Positions 1 through 7,227 of a DNA stretch of 16,089 nt are shown piece after piece. The translations under genes and the position numbers were made by a program. The notes below the pieces were generated by a model, which had not been told where the DNA came from, ran no database searches, and saw nothing but the letters and a program-made list of their open reading frames with translations. The stretch is taken from positions 1 through 16,089 of the forward strand of contig CAJTXF010000061.1 of assembly GCA_910580045.1 (NCBI GenBank). The letters run 5' to 3'. Source of the DNA: an uncultured Eubacteriales bacterium. GTDB taxonomy: Bacteria; Bacillota; Clostridia; Oscillospirales; Acutalibacteraceae. Numbering within the stretch: the first letter of the stretch is position 1; each line of letters opens with the position of its first letter.

Positions 1-8
1 TGATGTCC

Positions 9-890
9 CTATTCTACATCACTTTGGAGGTTTACACAAGATTGGGGACAGGCTCCAAACTGCTGGCCGGAATGCCCCAGGTACTCATCCATTTCCTCGC
101 TGTCCTTGATAAAATAGCCGGTGCCGCTGTCCCAAAATGAAACGTAAAGGTTGCCCCGGTCGGTAGGAATCCCCTGCTGCTCATACCCTTCCCCTAGGCC
201 GTCACTGTTCTGGTCATGAATCCATTCCCGCAGCTCGTTTTCTTCTTCCGCTGTCATAGGCTCGGTCAGTCGGACATCTACCTTGCCGTACAACTCATCG
301 TCCAGGACTCCAAAGCCCCAATCAGCCAGGAGCAGCTTGTCCGCGCCAGCGTCAGTGTAGTACACGGACATATTGTTAATATCCCGGCGTGTATATTTGG
401 CGAATGACTCCTGAATCGTATCTTCCATACCCAGCAGGAACCGCTTTCCGGCAGGCAGTTCTTCGCCATATTCGTCATCCCAAAGTTTGCCGGCAAGGGG
501 GAAGTAATAGGTCTTGCTGACGGTCCCGGCATCGTAAGTCATCTGGTGAATATCGGCGCGCAGTTCCTTGGCGGTACGGTACTGGTCGTGAATGATATTC
601 TGCTCCAAATCCTCTTTGATGAGATCGCTTGCCTGGGTAACGATGTGCGCCATGTCGTTGGCGTCCATCAAGGTGTAGCCCTCCGGGAGCAAGCGCCTCA
701 AGTGTTCGCCCATCTCGTTGTCTGGAATAAGCTCTCCCCGGACTCTCTCACCGTTGCCGTCCATAGAGATGTGCTCCGGCCACAACCGTGTGCCTGACGA
801 GGCCACTGCCTCGCTCAGGGGCGAATAGTCCTGGGGCAGCGTGATGGTGACGGTTTCCCCGGTGTCTTTCGTGAGTTTAGCTTTGAACAT
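9..890 (-). CDS. Conserved hypothetical protein of a mobile element
   Basis: This 293-residue acidic, soluble protein has no signal peptide or membrane segment, and I do not recognise its function. The ATG follows directly after the TAG stop of the upstream ardA-like gene. Its ribosome site (AGGAGG, 7 bases before the ATG) lies inside the end of that gene, so the two are probably translationally coupled. The N-terminus (MFKAKLTKDTGETVTITLP) has the same 'beta-strand then acidic' look as the N-termini of the two ArdA-like neighbours, and a central NSDGLGEG/EQQ stretch looks like a conserved motif of proteins found on clostridial conjugative elements (memory, not a search). The last residues after DEYLG look low-complexity and may have drifted. 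A role as an accessory, anti-defence or transfer-linked cargo gene is inferred only from position. Confidence 0.7.
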   Translation of the reverse strand: MFKAKLTKDTGETVTITLPQDYSPLSEAVASSGTRLWPEHISMDGNGERVRGELIPDNEMGEHLRRLLPEGYTLMDANDMAHIVTQASDLIKEDLEQNIIHDQYRTAKELRADIHQMTYDAGTVSKTYYFPLAGKLWDDEYGEELPAGKRFLLGMEDTIQESFAKYTRRDINNMSVYYTDAGADKLLLADWGFGVLDDELYGKVDVRLTEPMTAEEENELREWIHDQNSDGLGEGYEQQGIPTDRGNLYVSFWDSGTGYFIKDSEEMDEYLGHSGQQFGACPQSCVNLQSDVE

Positions 891-2024
891 CTACATTCCT
901 CCTAATTCGATTTCATTACGTTTTTCATGGAGTATCTTCACCACATCGCAGCCTTCCTCCATGCAGACAAAACTGCCGGTCATGAACTCGCCCTCGCGCT
1001 CCTGTATGAAATATTCGCCCAGTTTGTGATAATCCAGGAAGTCCCGAAGGTATTCTCCGGCCTCATAGCCATGCTCTTGCCGGGTGACGTATTCACCCAC
1101 ACCGGCAGGCGTCTGTGCACCCTTTATGAAGATAAAGTCATCCAGGTGGTCTGCCAGCTTTTGGATATCCCCGCCACTGACCACTTCCGCATAATCCGTA
1201 ACACATAGCAGCTTGTGGAGGTCTATGTTTTCCCGGGCGAGAACCTCGGCCAGGTAATTGGCCTCATACAGACCCGCTATTTCAAAGTTGGTTTCCAGCC
1301 TGTCCCACCAGCATTCATCCGGGCAGTTGAAGATTTCCATCTCCATAGTGCAGTCGCTGAGACATGGCGCGTCCAAACGCTTTAGGGCTTTCTTGATGGA
1401 GATACTTTCCTCCGGCAGGTACAGGTATTCGGTCCTTCCCTGGTAGTGCATATGTATGATTGCTACCTCGTTGCCCTTATAGAGATAGGGCGGGAATGTT
1501 GTGCCATCGTAGACCTGCTGAAAGGGCACTTCCTTATTCTCAAACAGCAGGCCGTATTCCGTAGGAATGCCCTTGCCGGAAGAGAGCAGATCGCGGCCTA
1601 CTTGGGCGAAGTCGATGGTTTCCAGCTCAGTTTTGGAAAGGCTGCCCCGAATATTCAGAAGGTGGTACTGGCCTATCCCGGCCAGGTCGGAAACATCCCG
1701 GATAACCGTGTAGTGGTTGATATTAAACGACAGGTTGATGAGCCTTTCCAGGTCCGGGCTTTTCTCGAGGCTTGCCGCCGCCATAAACTGGTTATATTCA
1801 CTATCGTCAAAACGCTCGATACTTCTGGCGAGAAAATTGAGTTCGTCCGTGCAGACCTTAATGCCATTTAACATGTGCAGGCCATCCGGCCAGATAACGC
1901 TGGAAATCGGAATTTCACTGCCGCCTATGTACTGCAGTTTGTCCTCCAGCACGCTGTCCTTCATGGGAAACTCCCACTCGATAGGGCCTTCATCGGTGTG
2001 GATCTGTACTCGGATCGTTCCCAT
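891..2024 (-). CDS. ArdA-like antirestriction protein, copy 1
   Basis: This 377-residue protein resembles the ArdA family, acidic DNA mimics that block type I restriction enzymes when an element enters a new host. The resemblance is in repeated blocks of the type 'ELNFLA...LERLINLSFN...VIRDVSDLAGIG...IDFAQVGRDLL' (residues about 60-160) and a second, weaker block near the C-terminus ('GEYLRDFLDYHKLGEYF'), matching the ArdA pattern of LINL/LGRY/DYE.GR modules. The ATG at 2024 is preceded by GGAGGTGGAAG, a strong ribosome site. It is a tandem paralogue of the gene at 2165-3295: in an 84-residue block beginning at LERLINL only 11 residues differ, while the C-terminal halves are clearly more diverged. 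It is longer than the roughly 165-residue classic ArdA, so it is probably a multi-module version. The call is by motif memory, not alignment. Confidence 0.68.
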   Translation of the reverse strand: MGTIRVQIHTDEGPIEWEFPMKDSVLEDKLQYIGGSEIPISSVIWPDGLHMLNGIKVCTDELNFLARSIERFDDSEYNQFMAAASLEKSPDLERLINLSFNINHYTVIRDVSDLAGIGQYHLLNIRGSLSKTELETIDFAQVGRDLLSSGKGIPTEYGLLFENKEVPFQQVYDGTTFPPYLYKGNEVAIIHMHYQGRTEYLYLPEESISIKKALKRLDAPCLSDCTMEMEIFNCPDECWWDRLETNFEIAGLYEANYLAEVLARENIDLHKLLCVTDYAEVVSGGDIQKLADHLDDFIFIKGAQTPAGVGEYVTRQEHGYEAGEYLRDFLDYHKLGEYFIQEREGEFMTGSFVCMEEGCDVVKILHEKRNEIELGGM

Positions 2025-2038
2025 CTTCCACCTCCATT

Positions 2039-2098
2039 TTGTTCGATGTTTTCTATCCTGGTTTTACCGTATTTAAATGTAATCACTATTTCATCCAC
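2039..2098 (-). pseudogene. Relic of a serine recombinase C-terminus between the ardA copies
   Basis: The minus strand here encodes VDEIVITFKYGKTRIENIEQ, which matches the last residues of the full recombinase at 3312-4937 (AEEIEITFKDGKTRTENMQ). In both places the AAAATGGAGGT ribosome site of an ardA-like gene follows immediately. There is no room for a functional recombinase: the frame opens only 22 codons upstream, directly after the stop of ardA copy 2. I read it as the left-over edge of a duplicated unit made of recombinase tail plus ardA gene. The 66 bp between 2099 and 2164 are of unknown origin. Confidence 0.7.
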
Positions 2099-2164
2099 TT
2101 GTCCTCCTTGCATGCGGTACAACTGTGTTGGATGTCCTTGCGGCCAGCCGGAGGCTCCGTCCAT

Positions 2165-3295
2165 CTACATCCCCCCAAACTCAATTCCCTCTGGCGCATT
2201 CCACATGATCTGCTCCAAATCGCAATTATCCTTCATGCAGATAAAGCAACTGCCCATAAATTTTCCATCGCGCTCATCCACAATATATTTGCCCAGCTTA
2301 TTGAAGTCCACGAAGTCTTCTATATATTCTCCAATCTGATAGCCGGGCTCATGCTGCGTGATGTATTCTCCCACGTCCGCGCAGGTTTCCGCTCCGTCCA
2401 TGATAATAAAATCATGAAAATGGTCTGCCAGTTTTCTGATCTCATCCGCCTCAAGCGTTTCCGCATAGTCCGCAATATACAATAAGCTATGGGCGTCCAG
2501 GTCTTTTCTGCTAAGAACCCCGGCAAGAGTATTGGCGTCTTCCAGACCCGCCTGATCAAAGACCTGCTGCAATATATCCAGCCAGATTTCGTCTTCATAT
2601 GATAGGAGTTCAATCTCCATCGTACAGTCACTCCGGCATGGCGCCTCCAGCCTTTTCAAGGCTTTCTCGATAGAGATATCTTCCTCCGGCAGATACAGAT
2701 ATTCGGTCTTTTCCATATAGTGCATATGTACGACTGCGATTGCGTCCTCTCTATCCATGAGGGGAAAAACTGTGCCATCGTAGACCTGCTGAAAGGGTAC
2801 TTCTTCATTCTCAAACAGCAGGCCGTATTCCGTAGGAATACCCCTGCCGGAGGAGAGCAGATCGCGCCCTACTTGAGTGAAGTCGATGGTTTCCAGCTCG
2901 GTCTTTGAAAGGGAGCCCTTGATGTTTAAGAGATGGCGCTTGCCGATCCCGGTCCAATCGGAAACATCCCGGATAACCGTGTAGCGGCTGACATTGAATG
3001 ATAGGTTGATAAGCCGCTCCAGGTCTGGACTTTTCTCAAGACTCGCCGCTGCCATAAACTGGCTATACTCGCTGTCATTGAGGCGCTCCAGGCTCTTGGC
3101 GAGGAAGTTCAGCTCATCCATGCTGACAGCCAGCCCTCTTAACATGCCCAAGCCCTTGGGCCAGATGATGCCGGAGCTTGGCACCTTATTTTCGCTGCCA
3201 ATGGACTTTAGTTTGTCTGCCAGCTCGCTGTCTTTCATAGGGAAATCCCAAGCAGCGCTGCCCTCATTGGCGCTGATTTGTATTTTAATACTCAC
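2165..3295 (-). CDS. ArdA-like antirestriction protein, copy 2
   Basis: This protein is a 376-residue paralogue of the gene at 891-2024 with the same module order (ELNFLA, LERLINLSFN, VGRDLL, YLPEE.ISI, GEYIEDFVDFNKLGKY). The family role is blocking type I restriction through DNA mimicry; here it is inferred from sequence resemblance and from its place in a mobile element. The frame stays open to 3343, but that would add a basic stretch overlapping the recombinase gene. The GTG at 3295 aligns with the start of the paralogue (MSIKIQI against MGTIRVQI) and has GGAGGT about 7 bases upstream; a GTG one codon earlier is equally possible. It begins 17 bp after the recombinase stop, so it probably shares its transcript. 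Its C-terminal half differs from the paralogue much more than the N-terminal half. Confidence 0.68.
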   Translation of the reverse strand: MSIKIQISANEGSAAWDFPMKDSELADKLKSIGSENKVPSSGIIWPKGLGMLRGLAVSMDELNFLAKSLERLNDSEYSQFMAAASLEKSPDLERLINLSFNVSRYTVIRDVSDWTGIGKRHLLNIKGSLSKTELETIDFTQVGRDLLSSGRGIPTEYGLLFENEEVPFQQVYDGTVFPLMDREDAIAVVHMHYMEKTEYLYLPEEDISIEKALKRLEAPCRSDCTMEIELLSYEDEIWLDILQQVFDQAGLEDANTLAGVLSRKDLDAHSLLYIADYAETLEADEIRKLADHFHDFIIMDGAETCADVGEYITQHEPGYQIGEYIEDFVDFNKLGKYIVDERDGKFMGSCFICMKDNCDLEQIMWNAPEGIEFGGM

Positions 3296-3311
3296 CACTT
3301 TTACCTCCATT

Positions 3312-4937
3312 TTATTGCATATTTTCCGTTCTCGTCTTACCATCCTTAAACGTGATTTCTATTTCCTCTGCCGACTTCACATGGATGGTCGAGACCAGCC
3401 TGCGGGTGAGAACGTCATCGTATTCCATACCGCTTTCGGCAAACTGCCCCAGCAGTTCGTCAATTTCAGCCATGCGGGACTCCGTGATGGCCCGGTTCTT
3501 TTGCTGGCTCTCTATGCCTGCCAGCCGCTGATTTAACTGTTCCAGCTCGTTCACAATATTGGTGAGGAGCAGTTCATATTTTGTAATGTCGTTTTCTTCC
3601 ATGCACCGGGCTACTAAGTCCTGTTTTTGCCGGGTCAGCTCCGTAATCCTAGCCCGGATATCTGCCTCGCCGCCGGGTATCTGGGGGGCCAGCGCCCGGT
3701 CCAGGTTCGCTTTAAGAAGTTCCATGTCAGCGCCCACATTTATGTACTGGTTCATGATGCCGTTGACAATGGCGGTGTGGAGGGCTCCTTCTTCCAGCGT
3801 AGGGGACTCATTGCAAAACTGAGTGCCGTAGTCCAGCCGTGTCCCGCACCGCCAGACAATTTTCTTCTTGCCCTTTTTTGCCCAGGTGGTTCGCCGGTAG
3901 GGGGAACCGCATTTTCCGCAGACAAGTAGTTCGCTGAGTGCGTATTTACCCCGATGCCTCCCCGCAAGCGGGTTCTTGGCTTTCTCCGTGGAAGCCCGCT
4001 TTGCCCTGCGCCGGGCGATTTCTTCCTGTACCTGCTGCCAGAGCTCCGGCTCGACGATGACCGGCAGGCATCCTCTGACATAATATTTGGTCAGTTCGCC
4101 GTTGTTGACCTTGCTCCGCTCAGAGAACAGGCTGGGGCTGAAGGTCTTTTGCAGGAGGGCGTCGCCCCGGTATTTTTCATTTTGGAGCAGGCCGAGAATT
4201 ACAGTGGTATTCCAGGTGTCACGCCCGAAGGCAGTCTTGATGTGCAGCTTTTCCAGCTTCTTTTTGATATCCCCGGGGGTCATGCCGTCCAGATAGTCGT
4301 TGTAGATCATACGCACCACCTGAGCCTGCTCGTCGTCTATAGCGATCTCACCATCCTCACCCCTTTTAAACCCGAACATGGTTGGGCTGATACTGACCTT
4401 GCCCTGGGCGTAGGCCATTGCGTTGCCCCGGATGATGTTCTCCCGGATGGACTCGGACTCTGACTGGGAGAAGGCGCTGAAAAATGCCAGCATAAGCTCC
4501 GAGGTCATCTGGCTGGTGTCCAGGTTCTCTTTCTCAAACAAGACGGTGATGTTTTTCTCCCGCAGGCTCCGCACTGTACGCATCACGTCCACGGTGTTCC
4601 TGCCAAATCGTGACACTGATTTTACCAGAATCATGTCAATGCGCCCCTCCCTGCAGTGCCGGAGCATTCTTTTGAACTCGTCCCGTTTTTTCATGGACAC
4701 GCCTGAGATGCCCTCGTCTGCGAAGATATCAGCCATCTTCCAGTTGGGGTTGCTCAAAATCTTTTCGGTATAATAGGCTTTTTGCACCTCAAAGCTGTTA
4801 AGCTGCTCGTCCTTGTCGGTGGAAACCCGGCAGTAAGCGGCCACCCGCAGTTTCTTCTTGGCAGGCTGGCCGGGGGCGGGGCCTTGGGTCTTGGCGGGTA
4901 TCACGGTGACGTTTTTTGCGTGAGCGTTCATGTTCAT
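3312..4937 (-). CDS. Large serine recombinase (site-specific integrase of the element)
   Basis: This 541-residue large serine recombinase would excise and integrate the mobile element by cutting att sites through a phosphoserine link. The catalytic resolvase domain spans about residues 30-170, with the nucleophile Ser39 in YCRVSTD and the conserved arginine-rich SVSRFGRNTVD motif. It is followed by the 'recombinase' domain (GFKRGEDGEIAIDDEQAQ, then ILGLLQNEKYRGDALLQ), a zinc ribbon (CGKC, then WRCG and FCNE), and a coiled coil towards the C-terminus. Length and order fit the TnpX/TndX-like family. The ATG overlaps the TGA of the preceding gene (ATGA), indicating coupling. It is the only one of the three recombinase-type genes here with a catalytic domain, so it is the likely active enzyme. 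Confidence 0.93.
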   Translation of the reverse strand: MNMNAHAKNVTVIPAKTQGPAPGQPAKKKLRVAAYCRVSTDKDEQLNSFEVQKAYYTEKILSNPNWKMADIFADEGISGVSMKKRDEFKRMLRHCREGRIDMILVKSVSRFGRNTVDVMRTVRSLREKNITVLFEKENLDTSQMTSELMLAFFSAFSQSESESIRENIIRGNAMAYAQGKVSISPTMFGFKRGEDGEIAIDDEQAQVVRMIYNDYLDGMTPGDIKKKLEKLHIKTAFGRDTWNTTVILGLLQNEKYRGDALLQKTFSPSLFSERSKVNNGELTKYYVRGCLPVIVEPELWQQVQEEIARRRAKRASTEKAKNPLAGRHRGKYALSELLVCGKCGSPYRRTTWAKKGKKKIVWRCGTRLDYGTQFCNESPTLEEGALHTAIVNGIMNQYINVGADMELLKANLDRALAPQIPGGEADIRARITELTRQKQDLVARCMEENDITKYELLLTNIVNELEQLNQRLAGIESQQKNRAITESRMAEIDELLGQFAESGMEYDDVLTRRLVSTIHVKSAEEIEITFKDGKTRTENMQ

Positions 4938-5785
4938 TTTTTCCTTTCTGTTACGATATGTCTATTCTGCAATTCCAGCCCCAGCGAACCGTCTGGACGC
5001 AGCAGTATTCTCCTGACTGTACGTTGAAATATTTCTCTCTGAAAATCCGGGGATGGCGCTGCCTTTGCGAAGTCAGCCATGAGCCTTGCTGTAATAGCCT
5101 CCCGGCTGTCAATGGCCTGGTAATTTGCCGCCCCGATTTCAAATACCATCTTGATGAGCTCACCCTCGCTGGCCTGCCTACTGTCCAGCGCACGGTGGAA
5201 CTCGTTGAGCAGGCGCTTGCTTTCCAGAGTGTGGACCTCCTGGGGGAGTGTATCCAGCATTATGGCTGCGGGATCGTGTATCAGGGTGTTCATCAAACTG
5301 ATGACCTGTGCCTTAAACCTTTCATCTGACATCCGCACCGACCAGCCGCAGTCCGGGCACTTCCAGGAGACCGGCTCGGCGGACCGGGAATCTGTCCGGC
5401 GGGTGACCTTTTTGCCGCATTTGGCGCAGACTGTAAGCTCTTTAAACAGCTTGGTGTCATCGTCTATGGTGAGCTTGTTGGTATTCGTCTGCTCCTTTTT
5501 GAGATTGGCCGCTACAAACTGTTCTCTCTGGATGAGGGCTGGGTATTCGTCTGAACCGATATACCTGCTGTTCTCCAAAATGCGCTTGATGCGGGCCTTG
5601 TCCCAACTCGTCTTTCCGGGGCTGTACTCCAACTGCCGGTGGGTCAGGTCCTCCGCTATCACCTTGAGGGAATCTCCGGCGCAGTAGCGGTGGAATATCT
5701 CCCCCACGATCTGGCTCTCGTCGGGGTGGGGGACCGGCTGTCCGGCCTCAAACTTGTATCCGTAGGGAATGTAGCGGTTACTCAT
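4934..5785 (-). CDS. Recombinase-domain protein lacking the catalytic resolvase domain
   Basis: This 283-residue protein starts directly with the second domain of large serine recombinases (IPYGYKFEAGQPVPHPDESQIVGEIF, then RIKRILENSRYIG at about 66-77). It continues with a four-cysteine zinc ribbon (C120, C123, C143, C146) and a helical tail. The N-terminal resolvase domain with the nucleophilic serine is absent, although the start looks natural: the ATG overlaps the TGA of the upstream fragment (ATGA) and the stop overlaps the next gene in the same way. Such catalytic-less partners often accompany an active recombinase in clostridial elements. A role as DNA-binding accessory or directionality partner is inference. 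Confidence 0.85.
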   Translation of the reverse strand: MSNRYIPYGYKFEAGQPVPHPDESQIVGEIFHRYCAGDSLKVIAEDLTHRQLEYSPGKTSWDKARIKRILENSRYIGSDEYPALIQREQFVAANLKKEQTNTNKLTIDDDTKLFKELTVCAKCGKKVTRRTDSRSAEPVSWKCPDCGWSVRMSDERFKAQVISLMNTLIHDPAAIMLDTLPQEVHTLESKRLLNEFHRALDSRQASEGELIKMVFEIGAANYQAIDSREAITARLMADFAKAAPSPDFQREIFQRTVRRILLRPDGSLGLELQNRHIVTERKK

Positions 5786-6306
5786 GATGGGATTTCCTCC
5801 GTAAGCTCCAGACCGCAGTGCAGCCGGAAGGTCAGTTTATTGTCTGCCGTGGGGATGATTTTCTCTACTATCTCGTCAAATTGGTCAATGTCAAACTCTG
5901 TGGGCACACCCGGCCAACTGGAAAGAATGGCCTGCAATTCCTCCAGCTTTTCCATAGCTGAGTGGGATTGCAGGCCATGTAGTTTTTTGCTTCGCTCTGC
6001 TGACAGCTTTTTCCGCTGGGAGGCAAGGCTTTCGTTCTGGATACGGAACTCGTCCGGGCTGATGAAACCCTTGCTGCTGAGTTTTTGCAGAGTGAGGGAT
6101 TTGTCATTAAGAGCGGCGATGGATTGGTTCAGCTCGAAGAGTTTGGTGTCGGTACTGGATTGGGTGTATTCTATTTCCTTCAATAACCCTATACTTGACG
6201 TGATTATTGCATCTCTAACTATGAACAGTTTTCGCCTATCCCCGTAGCGTCTATCATGAACTATACTTTCTGAAAGAAAGCGGGCCGCAAGAGCGGCGGC
6301 ACACAC
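5782..6306 (-). pseudogene. Truncated serine recombinase, C-terminal fragment
   Basis: The open frame codes for up to 174 residues. From about residue 28 (FIVRDAIITSS) it matches the C-terminal coiled-coil and tail part of a large serine recombinase: ELNQSIAALNDKSLTLQKL, then SKGFISPDEFRIQNESL, and a tail ending in FDEIVEKIIPTADNKLTFRL. The catalytic domain, recombinase domain and zinc ribbon are missing. The first 27 residues do not look like this family and no good ribosome site precedes the GTG at 6306. The break lies close to an inverted repeat at 6263-6276/6311-6324. The 3' end is still coupled to the next gene by a 4-bp overlap. I infer a decayed third recombinase; a retained regulatory fragment is possible. 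Confidence 0.75.
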
Positions 6307-6324
6307 TTGTCTTTCAAAAAGTAT
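6263..6324. repeat. Imperfect inverted repeat at the broken end of the recombinase fragment
   Basis: The left arm ATACTTTCTGAAAG (6263-6276) and right arm CTTTCAAAAAGTAT (6311-6324) pair at 13 of 14 positions, with the GC-rich loop itself containing GCCGC-AAGA-GCGGC. Outside the arms ATGAACTA (from 6256) is repeated in inverted form near 6339-6346, offset by about 14 bases on the right. It sits where homology to the recombinase stops, so it may mark a deletion or recombination junction. Confidence 0.55.
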
Positions 6325-6567
6325 CCAAATCTGATTTTAGTTCATAGTGGCCGTATTTGTCTTGGCCCCCGACCGGGGAATGTATCGGACGGGCGTTTAG
6401 CTATACGCCCTCATGGTGATCTCAACCCCGCGCGGTTCTCGCCCGGCTGCCCCCATTGCTTGAGTCTGTGGCTGGACAGAAGTTCTCTGTCTCCTGCTGA
6501 TCATCGCCGGGATGGGCGCCGCCCATTCCTTGGGCCGCTCGGCCCGCTGGCTTGCAGTCAGGAGGTG

Positions 6568-6636
6568 ATGTATCCGATACACTGTGTGTTCTGCTGTCAA
6601 GGTCCGCAAGAGATACAGAGGGCGTTTCCGGGGTAA
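6568..6636 (+). CDS. Possible 22-residue cysteine-containing micro-ORF
   Basis: The sequence AGGAGGTG directly precedes an ATG at 6568, an unusually complete Shine-Dalgarno match, although the 2-base gap is shorter than normal. The 22 codons encode a peptide beginning MYPIHCVFCC (three cysteines, CxxCC) and end at TAA 6636. The end overlaps the left arm of the 6617-6674 hairpin. It is antisense to the element's operon and no plus-strand promoter was identified. It could equally be an accident of a conserved structured region. Confidence 0.2.
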   Translation: MYPIHCVFCCQGPQEIQRAFPG

Positions 6637-6674
6637 GTTATGGCCTTTTGGCGTTCCCCGGAAAATATCCCTCT
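6617..6674. terminator. Long hairpin downstream of the sigma factor gene (attenuator-like)
   Basis: TTTCCGGGG (6625-6633) pairs perfectly with CCCCGGAAA (6656-6664), and AGAGGG (6617-6622) with CCCTCT (6669-6674), around a 22-base loop. It begins 43 bases after the stop of the minus-strand sigma gene. Neither strand shows a T-run after the stem, so it may be an attenuator or RNA-stability element rather than a classic intrinsic terminator. Confidence 0.45.
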
Positions 6675-6716
6675 ATATATTCCGTACATTTTTGGGGCAA
6701 AACCGGGCGGTCTGAC

Positions 6717-7133
6717 TCAAATTTTCTCAAAAAATTTCTTTAGGGAAGTAAGGCCACGCTGGATACTCTTTCTCACTGAGGTTTCCTCACTACCTTCTGC
6801 ATGGGCGATTTCTGCCTTGCTCATACCCAAAAAGTAATAGGCAATAAGCCGGGAGCGCTGCTTTTCCGGCAGAGACCGCAATCCTTTGTAGAGCAGTTCC
6901 CTCATGTGGCTCTGCTCCAGGATTTCCTCCGGGAGCGGCCCCTCTGCCGGGAACTCCCGGATCTCGTTTATCAGCTCCAGAGAGTACATGGCCTTGTGCC
7001 GGTATGTACGGATGCGCCGGGCGTCCTCGGCCCGCGTGAACTCCTGCAGGAGTTCGGCCACTTCGTCTGGGACCTCCACCATTATGTCTTGGGCGTAATG
7101 CGGGTAGTATTTCCGCAGATTTATTTCCTTCAC
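6717..7133 (-). CDS. Small sigma-70-like factor of a conjugative element
   Basis: This 138-residue protein matches the short sigma-factor-like regulators of clostridial conjugative transposons: a start of the type MKEINLRKYYPHYAQD, VEVPDEVAELL, then RRIRTYRHKAMYSL, and a C-terminal region-4 helix-turn-helix (LRSLPEKQRSRLIAYYFLGMSKAEIAHAEGSEETSVRKSIQRGL). It would direct RNA polymerase to element promoters, possibly those of the recombinase operon downstream. The frame is open to a TTG at 7172, but I chose the GTG at 7133: it has GGAGAG about 7 bases upstream and gives the family's usual N-terminus. Region 2 is reduced, as is common in this family. It lies upstream of and on the same strand as the recombinase genes, with a structured gap between. 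Confidence 0.85.
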   Translation of the reverse strand: MKEINLRKYYPHYAQDIMVEVPDEVAELLQEFTRAEDARRIRTYRHKAMYSLELINEIREFPAEGPLPEEILEQSHMRELLYKGLRSLPEKQRSRLIAYYFLGMSKAEIAHAEGSEETSVRKSIQRGLTSLKKFFEKI

Positions 7134-7144
7134 TTTGCTCTCTC

Positions 7145-7182
7145 CAATCTGAATTTTGTTGTTGTGAACCAAAATCAGATTG
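7145..7182. repeat. Dyad upstream of the sigma factor start; its right half recurs inverted at 6328-6343
   Basis: CAATCTGAATTTT (about 7145-7157) and AAAATCAGATTG (7171-7182) are complementary apart from one bulged base. On the minus strand the stem ends directly at the GGAGAG ribosome site of the sigma gene. The block GAACCAAAATCAGATT (7166-7181) recurs in inverted orientation, with one mismatch, at 6328-6343 (AATCTGATTTTAGTTC). Confidence 0.5.
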
Positions 7183-7227
7183 AAAAGGCGGGGAGCGGCA
7201 GCGGGGATGGACCGAAAAAAAGGACAT

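Larger units (their letters stand above)
6307..6716. other. Hairpin-rich intergenic region between sigma factor and recombinase genes
   Basis: I find no convincing long gene in these 410 bp. They hold many short perfect stems: CCCC/GGGG (6367-6378), GGGCGT/ACGCCC (6391-6410), GACAGA/TCTGTC (6475-6491), ATGGGC/GCCCAT (6512-6526), TGTATC/GATACA (6569-6581) and the large hairpin at 6617-6674. Both strands have modest open frames (minus 6397-6609, TTG start; plus 6307-6636), as expected of GC-rich conserved DNA. The structure suggests a folded leader/attenuator RNA or a DNA site such as att or an origin of transfer. No relaxase gene is visible to support the latter. Confidence 0.45.

Noticed and set aside
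6397..6609. Minus-strand 70-residue ORF (TTG start) in the structured region
   Set aside because: No ribosome site, a composition driven by GC-rich hairpins, and no recognisable domain; it is treated as part of the structured region.
6307..6636. Plus-strand 109-residue ORF
   Set aside because: No ribosome site at its start and the same GC-rich DNA is open on the other strand; only its last 22 codons, with a strong Shine-Dalgarno, are noted.
6307..6716. Origin of transfer
   Set aside because: The hairpins would fit, but no relaxase or mobilisation gene is in the window and no known nic motif was recognised.
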